49,775 nt of DNA from Triparma columacea (GCA_030267965.1 BRYA01000248.1:1-49775); one strand, 5' to 3'; numbered from the stretch's first letter, positions 1-11,916 are shown. The notes: a model not told the origin generated them from the letters alone. Translations and numbers: made by a program.

Positions 1-69
1 CCCTAACCCTAACCCTAACCCTAACCCTAACCCTAACCCTAACCCTAACCCTAACCCTAACCCTAACCC
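1..69. repeat. Telomere, CCCTAA repeat
   Basis: About 11 uninterrupted head-to-tail copies of CCCTAA begin at the first base and end in CCCTAACCCC. Read from the other strand this is TTAGGG, the telomere repeat of many stramenopiles, animals and fungi. The C-rich strand at the left edge means the chromosome end lies to the left, so the window starts at a true chromosome end. Confidence 0.97.
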
Positions 70-324
70 CACAAGCCTCACTCCTCCTTTCTCCTCCCTC
101 TTTCTCTCACGTACATAATACTTTCCCCACACACTCCCTTCTCTTATCCTCAGTCGCCCACCCTCGCATGCAACAAACTTCTTTTTTATCACACACTTCT
201 ACACAGCGAAGCCTAGAACAAAGCAATGCAAAGCGCAAATAAACTAACAGTTTCCTACATACAACATTTCTCTAGTTTACCTCCACAGCTATAAAGATCT
301 TCCTTCCCTTTGCCTCCATTTCCT
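70..324. other. Short subtelomeric spacer, no gene seen
   Basis: About 255 bases of CT-rich, low-complexity sequence between the telomere and the stop codon of the receptor kinase. It would hold the 3' UTR of that minus-strand gene. I see no ORF, RNA gene or tandem repeat in it. The telomere is therefore within roughly 250 bp of a coding region, which is very close. Confidence 0.6.
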
Positions 325-1742
325 TTAACCTTCATACTTGAGTCCAGCTAAAAGCATTGTCATCCCAGAACCACTGCTTTTATTTCCATCCCTGTCACTT
401 TCCTTTTCCTTGTCTTCTTCTGACCTAGCTTTCACTTTTTCTTCCTTGATTGAACCTTCACTTTGCTTCACCTCTAGTGGCTCTGGCATTATGCCATCAT
501 TTGAAAGTCCATCTACAAAGCTGGGCTTTAACTCTACTCCATCTGCTTGTGTGGCTGTTCTTTTGAGTGGAATTGCAGCCACCAATTCGTTCTTTTGGAC
601 AGGCTCAATAGTCCTAGGCATGTCTTTCTTATCACTCTGCTTTGTCAGCAAATTCCTCATGATCTTTGACTCCATTTCAAGCTTCATAAGCTTTTTCTGG
701 AAGAACTTTATCAATTCCTTGAATGATGGTCTCTCCTTAGGATCAGCATCCCAGCACCTTCTTATGGTATCAGCCAAATCTTTATCTTCTGCCTCCACCA
801 ACTTCAAATCAGGTCTCCATCCGTTTCCTACCCTGTTCATCACAACCATTGGTCCCCAACCCTTCCTGAAGGCCTTCTTGATCTCTCCATCATAAAAGAT
901 TTCTAACAGCAGAATACCATAGGAGTAAACATCTACCTCCTTTGAGTACATTCTGTCAACATCGTCAGAACTGAAGATCTCTGGAGCCATGAAGTAGGGA
1001 GTCCCGACGGTAGTCATGGTGTTTTCGTCTTCCCCATCAATTCCCAAATGCCTGCTTTCCCCAAAGTCGGTAATCTTTGCAGTCAGGTCGTTGCTAACCA
1101 GGACATTTGCGCACTTTAAGTCCCTATGCACAATGGGGGGGTTCTTGCCGTGTAGAAAGGCACATCCCTTAGCAACTCCTAACGCCCAGGCTGATTTCAG
1201 TCCAATCCCGTGGTTCACAAGGTCTGACTGGATGGAACCTTTTTCAATTCTCGTTGTCTCAATCCTATCTTGAGCTTCTAAGACCGTTGTTGTTTTCTGC
1301 CAGCTGATCAATTGAATGTGCTCTTTTTGCCTCTTGAGAAAGTCATCAAGACCACCAAACTTGCACATCTCAAACATGATGCCGTATTCATTTGTCTCCC
1401 AGACAACTCCAAGGCACTGGACAATGTTGGGGTGCCTAAGAGCACCGATGAGCTTGAGCTCAAGAAAAAATCTCTCCCTAGTCTCCTGGGTGAGAGCAGA
1501 AGGGAGGATCTCCTTGTAGGCACACTTTGTCCCAAGGTAGTCTGCAACTAGCACATTTCCAAATGATCCTTTGCCAAGAGAGCGGCGATCTCCTTTCTCA
1601 TCCCTCTCAAATTCTAGCTCAGAGCTGTCAACCAGCAGAGAAAGCTCAATGTTACTCCGTGTCACACTCCTGTGTGGGGGTGTGTTATAAGTTTAGAGAT
1701 TTAACAGAAAAGATTATGGTATTGTCTTCACCACTTCTTACC
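325..1742 (-). other. Kinase exon and its 5' splice junction in the giant receptor
   Basis: The last intron runs 1741 to 1670 (donor TCAAG|GTAAGAAG, acceptor CACACAG|GAGTG) and joins the TM-containing exon 13 to the kinase exon in frame (phase 2). The kinase exon has no ATG near its start; its open frame begins at a GTG, which agrees with it being an internal exon and not a stand-alone kinase gene. The DLKCAN catalytic loop and the GTPYFMAPE activation segment are typical of TKL (RAF/MLK-like) kinases. Confidence 0.8.
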
Positions 1743-4700
1743 TTGAAACTTCAACTTGATTGTCTTCTTTGTCCCTCTTGTTGTATTCATTGTTCAAGTT
1801 GTCTGCAGTGGAGACTGAGGCCAAGGTACTTTCAACTTGATCGTCTTCTTTGTCCCTCTTGGTGTATTCGTTGTTCAAGTTGTCTGCAGGGGAGACTGAG
1901 GCCAAAGTACTTTGTGCCTTTGCCTTGTCAGACTGCTTGTAAAAGCAGAAGAAAAATGTGAGAACTGCAATAAGTAACACACTGATAGCAATGCTGCCAA
2001 GAAGGGCAGTAAGGTTGCTGTCAGATTTGTCTTTCTTTCCTTTTCCTTCCTTTGTCTTTGTTCTTTCTGCAATAGATGCAGTTTCATTGCAGTGAATTCC
2101 AGCAAACTCAGAGTTACACTGTGTGCAGGTGCAGTTGCCTGTTGTGCCTCCAATTGTTCCACCATTGGTACAATAGAAGTTCCCATCTCCCCCCACATCA
2201 GTTGGCTTCAAAGTGGCTTCACATAAAGAAGGAGTCTTGCAGTGAAAAGGGTTACCTTCAAACCCAGAGTGACACTGGGTACAAGTGGAAAGGGAGTCAT
2301 GGAGGGTTGGAGAGGTGGCGTTATCTGAGTTGAAGCGGCCGGCGGGGCAAGTGGTGCAGGAGGTCGAGGAGGGAGATCCGGAGTAGGAGCCTTTTGGGCA
2401 TGTCGTGCAGGTGGAGTTGCTTGTCGCTCCAGTGGAAGAGCTGAATGTTCCTGCGGTGCATTCTGCGATGAGAGAAGTGGGAAGGGGGGGGGGCGAATTG
2501 GATTGGAGTTAAGGATCACAGTTCTTAGTGGGAGGACGGCTTGCAACGTGTTGGGAATCATTTTTGTGGTGCTATGCATTCGCTTCCTGTCCATTCTCAC
2601 CTTGGCACGTAGCGTTGCTTATGGCTCCAGTGGAATTGCTGTATTTCCCCTCACCGCAGTCTTGGCAAGCTGAAATAAGGTTTGAAGTAGTAGGATTGTA
2701 ACTCCCAGCATCGCAAGAGTAGGGAGTGCAGCTATTGTAAGAGTATTTATTGCCAATGACGGTGCCGTAAGTGTCCAAGGCGGACCCTGCGAAAGAAGAA
2801 AGAGGAATAGGAATTGGTGCAGTGGTAACGTAAATTGAGTTGCGGGGTTAGGAATGGTTCTACAGACTACGCAATCCTAATTCTCGTCTTACCTTGGGTT
2901 GGAGTGTTGGAGGAGTAGGGAGAAGGGCACGTAATGTGGATGGTGATGGTTCCACCATCGTTTCTGTTGTAAATATCATCACCCTTTCCTGACTCTGCTG
3001 TGTTTCCATTGAAACTTGTTCCGTAGATGTTGACAGTAGTTCCACTACTATGGACACAAATTGCTCCACCTCCCCAACTACTACTTGTAGCTCTATTGTT
3101 GGAGAAGATACAGAGCTTCAAGTCCATGATGGCACTATGCCTAATGACAACCCCTCCACCAACATCACCATGATACCCCTTTTCGAAGGTGAGAGCTCGG
3201 AGAATAAGTGTTCCACTCCCAGTTCCACTCACAGCCATCCCTCTTCTTTCATTCTCTCCATCCAACACACAGCTTGCAGTGTCCTCCACACACTTGATCT
3301 CTCCATTCAAGTCTTTTGTGGAAAGCATGCTATCACTATTTGGACAAGTCCCCTCTGGGTCTGAGCATTTATAAGACCTAACAACTAGAATTGCAGTGTC
3401 ACCATTTGCCATGATAGGTATATTTATGTCGACCACATGATGTATAGTGCTTTCACTTTCACAGCTACTCCCACTAAACCCAGTGGAGCAAGAGCAGGTG
3501 CAGGAGCCAGTAGTCCCACCAATGTCCCCCCCATTGATGCAGTAGAAGTTACCATCAGACCCATCGTCAGTAGAGGTTGATGTTGCTTGACAAGGATCAG
3601 GAGAGCAAACATCAGGAGGTGATCCACTATAGCCTGTTGCACAGATAGCACAGTTTGGACCACCAAAGCCAGTGTTGCAGGAACAGGTGCAAGATGAGCC
3701 ATCCTCATCCCATCCACCCCCAACATCTCCTCCATTGACGCAGTAGAAGTTGCCATCAGACCCATCATCAGAGGGAGAGCTGCTGGCAACACAGGGAGTA
3801 AAACAATCTGTGAAGGAGTTTTTACTGCCCCCTACGGTGCCATAAGTGTCCAAAGCGGACCCTGGGGAAATGAGAGAGGTAGGAATAGGAATTGGTGCAG
3901 CGGTAACGTAAAGTGAGTGTGTGGGGTTAGGAATGGTTCTACAGACTACACAATTATCATCATCCTCGTCTTACCTTGGATTGGAGTGTTGGAGGAGTAG
4001 GGAGAAGGGCACGTATTGTGGATGGTGATGGTTCCGCCGTTGCCGTTGTAAATATCATCACCCTTTTCTGAGTCTGCTGTGTTTCCATTGAAGCTTGTTC
4101 CGTAGATATTGACAGTAGTTCCTCTACTATGGACATAAATTGCTCCACCACCATCGCTTATTGCTCTATTGTTGGAGAAGATACAGAGCTTCAAGTCCAC
4201 TATGGCACTATGCCTAATGACAACCCCTCCACCAACATCACCATGATACCCCTTTTCGAAGGTGAGAGCTCGGAGAATAAGTGTTCCACTCCCAGTTCCA
4301 CTCACAGCCATCCCTCTTCTTTCATTCTCTCCATCCAACACACAGCTTGCAGTGTCCTCCACACACTTGACCTCTCCATTCAAGCCATATGTCATCAGCA
4401 AGGTATGACTAGTTGCACAAGTCCCCTCTGAGCATTTATACAACCCAATAGCTAGAATCGCAGTGTCACCATTTGCCATGATGGAGATGCCAGTGATTCC
4501 TGTGAAAGTATCTGAGCCAAAGTTGCTAATAGTGTTGAACAGCCCGTTCATATCGACCACATGATGTATAGTGCTTTCACAGCTACTCCCACTAAACCCA
4601 GTGGAGCAAGAGCAGGTGCAGGAGCCAGTAGTCCCACCAATGTCTCCCCCATTGATGCAGTAGAAGTTACCATCAGACCCATCATCAGTAGAGGTTGATG

Positions 4701-7700
4701 TGGCTAGACAAGGATCAGGAGTGCAAAGGGGAGGTGATCCACTATAGCCTGTTGCACAGATAGCACAGTTTGGACCACCAAAGCCAGTGTTGCAGGAAGT
4801 GCAAGTGCAAGATGAGCCATATCCTCCAACAACTCCCCCATTGATGCAGTAGAAATTTCCATCAGACCCATCATCAGAGGGAGAGCTGCTGGCAACACAG
4901 GGAAGGCAGCCAGAGTACGAGTATTTATCGGTCCATGCGGTGCCATAAGTGTCCAAAGCAGACCCTGAGAAAGGAGAGAGGTAGTAATAGGAATTAGTGC
5001 AGCGGTAACGTAAAGTGAGTTGTTGAGTTAGGAATGGGTTCTACAGACTGCGCAATCCTAATTCTCGTCTTACCTTGGATTGGAGTGATGGAGGAGTAGG
5101 GAGAAGGGCATGTATAATGGGTGGTGATGAATGACGGACTGAACACACCCCAATCATTGTAAATATCATCACCATTTCCTGAGTCTGCTGTGTTTTTATG
5201 GAAGCTTGTTCCGTAGATATTGACATTAGTTCCACCATCTTGAAGATAAATTGCTCCACCTCCATAACCACTACCTGTAGTTGTAGCTCTATTGTTGGAG
5301 AAGATACAGAGCTCCAAGTCCACTAAGGCACCATCCCCAATCCAAATTCCTCCACCATAACTAGCGGACCCCTTGTCAAAGGTGAGGGCTCGGAGAATAA
5401 GTTTTCCACTCCCAGTTCCCTCCACACTCATCCCTCTTCTTGTATTCTCTCCATCCAACACACAGCTTGCGTTGTCTTTCACACACTTGACCTCTCCATT
5501 CAAGTCATGAGTGTACAGCATGTTAGCACTATTTGCACAAGTCCCCTCTGAGCCTTTATACGACCGAACAGCTAGAATCACAGTGTCATCATTCGCCATG
5601 ATGGAGTTGCCAGTGTTGGTAGCTGCGTAGTTGCTAAGCGTGTTGAACAGCCCGTTCATATCGCGCACATTCACCTCAGCCAATGATCTCCCTCCAACGA
5701 CGACTAAGCAGGCCCAAAAAATTAGGCTCATGGTTATCAAATATTTCCGGAAAGTTTTCACATGCGCCTTCGCTCGGCTGCATTTAACTAGGGAGGAACA
5801 TTTCTTGGATGAATTCATGATCATGATCCCCGCACTTTTGGCCCCAGACCTTCCAGTTGGCTCAATCCTAGATCCTGTCTTCAGAGGGGCGCAACCGCCC
5901 ACCATGACAATAAGGGAGGCAAAGAATCCCGCTGCGCAAAGAAGATAGCTTATGATTGTGCTAGTACTCGTAATCCACGACATGATCTCACTCGTGTGGA
6001 GTCCGTCGCGCAAATTTGAGTCAAGGGCAATGTCCCTTCTTTGGAAATTACCACCGTGGTGTGCATCTTCCCCTGACCACTCAACATTGCAGTTGTCGTA
6101 GTTCCCGTTGTTGTCGCCACTGCAGACATGAGATGTCCCGTGCTGGAGGAACTGCGCGTTCTCCTTTAGTGTCGATGCTGACTGCGTTGATGGCGGTGCT
6201 CTTCCCTTCGAGCATCGAAAAACTAATCTTGCATCTTCGCCCACTTTTAAGTTCAGGTGTAAAATCGGTGCAGTGCTCGTCTCACGTTCGTCAGTCGTCG
6301 TCGAGTTGCTCCTTTTAGTCCTATCCGCTATGCGACCGTCGAGGAAACCTATCGGTCGTTCCGAAACAGGGGGCATGATGACTGCTGCCTCGCACTTGGT
6401 CACGTTAAGCTTTGAAAGTAGCCCGTCGCTGGTCGTGCGTTTAGCGGGCCGCAGAGTAGCCGGTAGCCTGGCGGTTCTAATATTATCCTCCTCCGCGACA
6501 AGAGTGCCTATGGAAGCGTCGAAAATGCTCAAGTTAAATATTTTGATTCCAGCATGAGGTTGAAGGTCAGAATTTTCTGCCTCGTTTTCTGAGGCTGTGA
6601 AGGGTGCGACCGAAAAAGTGAGAAATTTTGCAAATTTCAAAACCACCCAAAAAAGTTCTCTATCAACCAACGAATGACCAAAATGCCTGCCTATTACTCA
6701 GCCTCTCGCCGCGTACTCACCTCGTCCCTCCCCTCGACCACCCCATTCCTTCAACACTAAGTTGACAATTTCTCGCCTCACACTCCTTTCAACAGCAACG
6801 AAGGCGCCTATTTTGGTGTTATCTACTCTCCTTGAGCAAGAGGATTCATCGATGGATGAAAAGTGACCAAGCTCCGCAACTTCCGAAGCTTGCATTAAAT
6901 CGTGCATCGTCTTTAGCTTTTGTTGCCCAAACTTTGCAATGCCTCCGTCAAGAAGTATCACGCCTCCTTCTAAGATCCCGTCCTTTCCGCTGTTAACAAG
7001 CTTGTAGGGCCTGCACTGTACCTCGCATGCCGTCAGTGCCTTAAATTCCTTGTCATCCTTCTCATAATCTGTGAGGAGGAGTGAAGCAAATCACGATTTG
7101 TTTTCATTAGTTTGCGTTACAGTCGCATCGGGACGGCAGCAGTGCTTTTTTTTAGAGAGACATCGGGGTGATCCGGCCTTACTCCGTCATGGTTATCATT
7201 ATTCATGACGCAATTAAACTTCTCCTCGATGCTTACCTTCATAAACGAGAATAATCCGCTCTGCTGCATTCTGCCCAAACTTTTCAATTTCGTTGTCGGG
7301 TGGTGTCAACTCGTCGTCAAGCAGGAGCTCGCCCATCCCCCCTGCGAAGAGGGTGTCGTAGGCATCGTGTTTCGATAATGCTGCCCTAAAGGCCTTAACG
7401 TCCTTGACACTTGTTTCTGATGAGCAAAGCGAAATGAGTTGGATTTGAGGGTTAGCGTCCAATGAATTGCTTTTTCGACAGTCGCACAGGGGTCTTGAAT
7501 AGCGCTGCATGATCTCCTTTACCTCCTGCGTACTCACCTTGTCCTTCCCCTTCACCGGCCCTTTTCCCAGACATGTTTTCTCGGTGCTCGTTGCCCACAG
7601 CAGCACCGACGGCGACGCCAGGAGCTGCAAGTCGTTCCTGCGGACATGGCGACCAGGGAATAGAGCTCGAGCGAAGGCACCCCGTCACTTCAAAGCCTGG

Positions 7701-10700
7701 CAGCGCTTTGTACTCAGCTCTTAAACCCACGCAACCTCCGTCCTCGATCCTCAGTTGCAAGGGGGGGGTCACTTGAATGAGTGCAGTATCCCCGAGCAAA
7801 GCAGAGACTAGCTGTGGTCCGTGAACCATTCCAAGCCTTGAAGCGCTCACTCGTAAAGCCTGGTCGACACTGATCAAAGCCCTGCTCTTGTTCAAGCAGC
7901 TGTCCCCCTCCTCATGACGCACTACAAGTTTGGGTGCAGTGAGGCGCCCACACTCTTGCTTCGCAGTCTCAATTTTGTGCTGCAACCACTCGGAGGAGTC
8001 AGTCGGAGCAGCAGCAGCGTTGAGTTTCGCCTGATCCTTGTTGAGAACGCTGTAGAGAGGAAGATTGTTCTTCACGTCAGACATGCCGTGGAAATGTTTG
8101 TCACACACATCACCCTGGCGCGTGTTTACGTGAATAGCTTCGTCGGCCACAAAGGGGGATACGACTGTGGAGCGGAAGGGGGTTGTAAGGTAGGTGGAGT
8201 GCGAGGGGTGCGGCGTTCGACAAGGGTGAGAACATGAACGTTAAGGAGGACATGGACAAGGACGTGGATGAGGATGTGGACGAGGATGCGGCACAGACGA
8301 GGATGTGGACGATTTGTAAAGCACAAGCGCCTTCCCCCTTCCCCTCTTCTCACCTCTCGAAACCTTCGCAGCCTCCTCGACCGCGATACGTTTCGCCTTG
8401 CCCACCTCGACGTTGACATAAGTCTCCTCCACGTCGGAACTGCTGTCCTCTCCTAACCCACCACGATGTGCCCGACGGGGTCGAGTGAGACTGGCTCGAC
8501 GTGGGATTTGGGCGGCCATGACTTGGATGAAGGTAGTTTGACAGGTGTTGTTAAGAACGCCAGTCCTCCTCTCCTCGAAGTCGCGGGGTCCTTTTCTTTG
8601 AGAGTAGTCGTTCTTGACTTGGGCATCAACAAGGTATTTGTCAATCACATTGTGGAGGCTAGTGTTCATGGGGAAGGTCTCGTCAACAGCGGGGGGATAA
8701 ATGGCTGTTGGTGGTCGGAGAGGGAAATGGGGTTGGTGGGTGGTCGAGGGGGGTCGAAGAGGTTAGAAGGTGAAGGTAAGGGTTAATGAGGGCATGCAAA
8801 GATACAAGCTGTCGACCCCTTCGTCATCGTCAACTGCTGCCTGTCCAACAGGTCCTCCAGACTGGCCTCCTTGTCGGCGGTTGCATCCAAGACACCTTCC
8901 AAGTCAATCCCTCCCCCCCTCTCCCCCTCTTCTCACCTTTAACGGCCTCCTCAGCCTCATCGGCAACGAAACGATCCGCCTTGCACATACCTACGTCGAC
9001 AGTGGGCTCCTCTACGTCCGAACTATCGTCCTCCCCAAACTCTGCAAGGAGCGAAGCAAATCACGTTTTGTTTTCATTAGTTTGCGTTACAGTCGCATCG
9101 GGACAGCAGCAGTGCTTTTATGAGGAAGACATCGAGGTGATCTGGCCTTGCTCCGTCATCATGGTTGTCATTACTCATGACGCACTTAAACTCTTCCTCG
9201 ATGCTTACCTTCATAAACGAGAATAATCTGCACCGCTGATCTACAATCTTCGTCGTCGAGAAGTGGCAGCCTGTCCCCTGAAAGGTCGCCATCATTATTA
9301 TGGAGGTCGGCAGCAGTCTCGTCATAAACATCTCCCGTCGATGGTAAGTCTGATGCCTTGACAGTCTTGAAATTATGACCGTCCTTCAGCCCATAATGAA
9401 GCTGTTCCCAACCTGCGCGGTCGCCACGTATCAGCTCCTCGCGCAAGAGCTCGATATCCCCGTTGCTTATATCGTCGTAGATATCCTCTTGAGAATATCT
9501 CGTCGACAGCGCTCCGGAATCCCACTCAACTTGCTCCAATTCACAAGCACTGAGCAGCCAAGGAGATGGACTTTCGCAACAGCCATCGAAAAGCGCTAGC
9601 TCACCTCCTCGAAGTTCCCAACACTGATGGGTGTGGAGGGCAAGGGGCTTCGTGTGGCCGCCTCTCTTCGGGAGGGCCGTAAAGGCCAATTCAGTCTCGT
9701 CGTTTCGTCGTTTTGACAGGACTTTTGGCTTTCCTAAACTACATCCGTCGTCGAGAAGTAAGGAATTTCCTTCGAAAAGCTTGTACATCCCCTCCTCGTC
9801 GAATAGGTCGGAGGTATATTGGTCGGCGGTCGGCGAGAGTGCTCCAGATGCCCTCCATTCCCACATGAGTGATGGTCCACCAGGAGTGTTAATTTTCTTA
9901 TCAACAGCGGCTCCATTCAGGACACCCTCCATGGCGCTACCATTCAGAATGTCTTCGACGTCCTTCCCGTTTATACCCGCGACGACCGAAGCATCTTGGC
10001 CAATTGCAATGCCTTTGTCGGGAAGTAACACCTCTCCTTCCAAGAGTTCGTACTTTCTACCGTTGAATAGCTCGCAGAGCTTGACGGGTCCACGATATGC
10101 CGTCAGCGTCATAAAGTTCTTGTCGTCCTTCTTATAATCTGCGAGGAGCAAAGCGAGGAGCGAAACAAATCACGAACATTTTCATTAGTTTGGTTACAGT
10201 CACATCGGGACGGCAGCAGTTCTATTTTGGGAAGAAATCGCGGGCGTGATCTTGTCGTGCTGCGTGATAGCTGTCGTTATTTATGCCGCACTTGAACTTC
10301 TTACCTTTCTCAACAAGAATAATTACCCGCAGTGCTCTATAAAATTCGTCGTCGGGGGGTGTCAGCTGTTCCCTTAACAGCTCGTCGCGCACTATATTAG
10401 GGTCTACATTAGTGTCCTTTGGAGAAGCGGCCGTCGAGATCGGATCTGACAGATTATACAGGACAGTGTTCGGCAAAATTCTTCTCCCCATATGTGCCTT
10501 GGGACTGCTTGAAGGTTCCGAGTCTCCAGCTAGGCTGCTGGTACAATCGGAAGCCGAGCGATCTGAGATCGAGGCACCGAGACCGTTCATATCTTCCTTC
10601 ACGTTGCTGTCAAGGCCCCCCATTCGACTAGTGCTATTGAGGGGGGTGCTCTTCCTCCTCGAGTACCTCTTCTTCTCCCCCGTCTCCGCCCAGAGAGGCA

Positions 10701-11916
10701 TAATGTTGTGGCCTACAGTAAGGGTTCCGCCCCTGCTAGCGACGTTTATCACCCCATTTTTCATCGTGATCTGCTCCCCGATTTCGAAGACCCTGTTGAA
10801 GTCTTTCTTGAGCGTGTTATTTGTGTCCCCGCCTACACCCCCAATCCAAGATCTGTAGAAAGAAGTCATCATCTCATCATCGCTAACCCCAAAGAGGGGG
10901 GCGAGCAAATGGTTGTAAGTACCGAGTTGGCCCATCTTGTCTAGCGTTATGCTCTGCAACATTCCTTCGACCGTGTCATTGTGCTGCGAGTGATTGAATC
11001 AGAAGGGAGGGGTTAATTACAGGTGGATTGTTGATTAGAGAGTTCTGGACGGTACGCATCGCGGTCTCACCTGTTCGAGCTCATTATAGATGAAACTGAG
11101 GTCGCCATCATTATCATGGAGGTCGGCAGCAGTCTCGTCATGAACATCTCCCGTCGATGGTAAGTCTGATGCCTTGACAGTCTTGAAATTATGACTGTCC
11201 TTCAGCCCATAAAGAAGCTGTTCGCAACCTGCACGGTCGCCAAGCATCAGCGAGAGCTCGTGCTCCCTGTTGCTTAGATCGGCATAGAAACCCTCTTGAG
11301 AATATCTCGTCGAAAGCTCTCTTGAATCCCCCTCAACTTGCTCTAATTCACAAGCACTGAGCAGCCAAGGAGATGGACTTTCGCCACTGCCATCGAAAAG
11401 CGCTAGCTCGCCTCCTCGAAGTTCCCTACACTGATGGGTGTGGAGGGCAAGGGGCTTTTTGTGGCCGCCTCTCTTCGGGAGGGGCGTAAAGGCCAATTCA
11501 GTCTCGTCGTTTTGTCGTTTTGACAGGACTTTTGGCTTTCCTAAACTACATCCGTCGTCGAGAAGTAAGGAATTTCCTTCGAACAGCTTGTACATCTCCT
11601 CCTCATTGAATGCATCAGAGGTATATTGGTCAACAGTCGTCGAGAGTGCTCCAGACGCCTTCCATTCCAACGTGAGTGATAGTCCACCGGGAGCGTTAGG
11701 TTTCTTTTCATCAGCGGCTCTATTCAGGACACCCTCCACGGAGCTTCCATTTAGAATGTCCTCGATGTCATTCCCGTTCATACACGCGACGACCGAAGCA
11801 TCGTGGCCAACTGCATACCCTTGGTCACAGTTATGTGGGAGCTCTGAATGCTGTAGACTTTCAAACGAGTACTGCGCGATGACGCCAAGATAACTTATGA
11901 TTATAATGCTCATCAT
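325..11916 (-). CDS. Giant modular receptor protein kinase (TKL-type), 14 exons, about 3265 aa
   Basis: Likely a cell-surface receptor kinase. Exons, 5' to 3': 11916-11071, 10983-10305, 10138-9209, 9041-8937, 8704-8354, 8164-7538, 7416-7237, 7068-6721, 6594-5074, 4964-3975, 3861-2893, 2786-2601, 2462-1742, 1669-325. All junctions are GT-AG and all 13 keep frame, mostly phase 1. Order: signal anchor MMSIIIISYLGV; repeated acidic modules with L-E-G-x-L-L-L-D-D-G motifs (to about 1350); TM about 1566-1590; basic loop; TM about 1639-1657; right-handed beta-helix-like and EGF-like modules in exons 9-11; GCC2/GCC3 and EGF-like Cys motifs; TM about 2730-2752; kinase about 2845-3140 with GKGSFG (2850), Lys2870, HRDLKCAN (2999), DFG (3019) and APE (3047), so it looks catalytically competent. 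The topology places the kinase in the cytosol. The tail is Glu/Lys-rich. An alternative is two genes, the kinase gene starting at ATG 5824 or 5818 before TM2. A 5' acceptor-like TTTTAACAG near 11960 leaves the N terminus open. Confidence 0.72.
1742..2786 (-). other. GCC2/GCC3 (ephrin-receptor-like) and EGF-like region, then TM
   Basis: Exons 12 and 13 of the giant receptor. They carry repeated C-x2-C and G-x-Y/F-S/N motifs (CQDCGEGKYSNSTGA, ECTAGTFSSSTGA, TCPKGSYSG, CPAGRFNSD) typical of the ephrin-receptor-like GCC2/GCC3 domain, followed by two EGF-like Cys clusters (CHSGFEGNPFHC, then NFYCTNGGTIGG). A hydrophobic segment SIAISVLLIAVLTFFFCFY is the last membrane span before the kinase. After the span lies a 27-residue direct repeat (SPADNLNNEY.KRDKEDDQVE-like, twice). 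Confidence 0.75.
2893..4964 (-). repeat. Tandem extracellular modules: two EGF-like domains plus beta-helix, two copies
   Basis: Exons 10 (4964-3975) and 11 (3861-2893) are near-identical paralogous units beginning GSALDTYGT and ending at an IQG donor. Each has two EGF-like repeats (GSDGNFYCINGG, CNTGFGGPNC) then a beta-helix-like stretch with CIFSNNRA and SFNGNTA rungs. Exon 11 lacks about 25 residues present in exon 10 after STIHHVVD (MNGLFNTIS region). Exon 9 ends in a more diverged third beta-helix copy. Flanking introns are also similar to each other (about 110 bp, containing GGTAACGTAAA near the acceptor side on the plus strand). Confidence 0.8.
7069..10304 (-). repeat. Three homologous introns (7069-7236, 9042-9208, 10139-10304)
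   Basis: Three introns of the giant receptor, each about 166-168 bp, share sequence along most of their length. Common pieces on the plus strand include TTTTCATTAGTTTG, CATCGGGACGGCAGCAG and CTTACCTTCATAAACGAGA at the donor end (the third is more diverged). They are all phase 1, preceded by a motif I-I/L-V-Y/E-E/K. The intron therefore travelled with the exon during module duplication. Confidence 0.8.
9290..10010 (-). repeat. Segmental duplication, copy 2 (within exon 3 of the giant receptor)
   Basis: About 720 bp closely matching 11095-11815 (in exon 1), in the same orientation. Shared landmarks include the coding motifs TELAFT.LPKRGGH, LALHTHQC, SPSPWLLSACELEQ and DLPSTGDV. Differences are scattered substitutions and small indels that keep the frame, so both copies appear to be translated. 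Confidence 0.85.
11095..11815 (-). repeat. Segmental duplication, copy 1 (within exon 1 of the giant receptor)
   Basis: Partner of 9290-10010. The frame-preserving differences (for example DVEDILNG against DIEDILNG, GALSPTADQ against GALSTTVDQ) indicate duplication followed by divergence under coding constraint. Confidence 0.85.

Noticed and set aside
338..895. 185-codon plus-strand ORF opposite the kinase
   Set aside because: It is antisense to the kinase domain, hydrophobic by codon complementarity (Ser/Phe/Leu), with no domain of its own.
6698..6961. Separate short gene upstream of the receptor
   Set aside because: The stretch has a donor (GACGAG|GTGAGT) and an acceptor-preceded start, both in phase with neighbours, so it is exon 8 of the giant gene.
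8700..8936. Extra exon in the giant receptor reading IDLEGVLDATADKEASLEDL
   Set aside because: It looks coding and resembles other modules, but its only upstream acceptor is a purine-rich AG and it ends in a stop without a donor in phase; the direct junction 8937 to 8704 keeps frame. Treated as a relic inside the intron.
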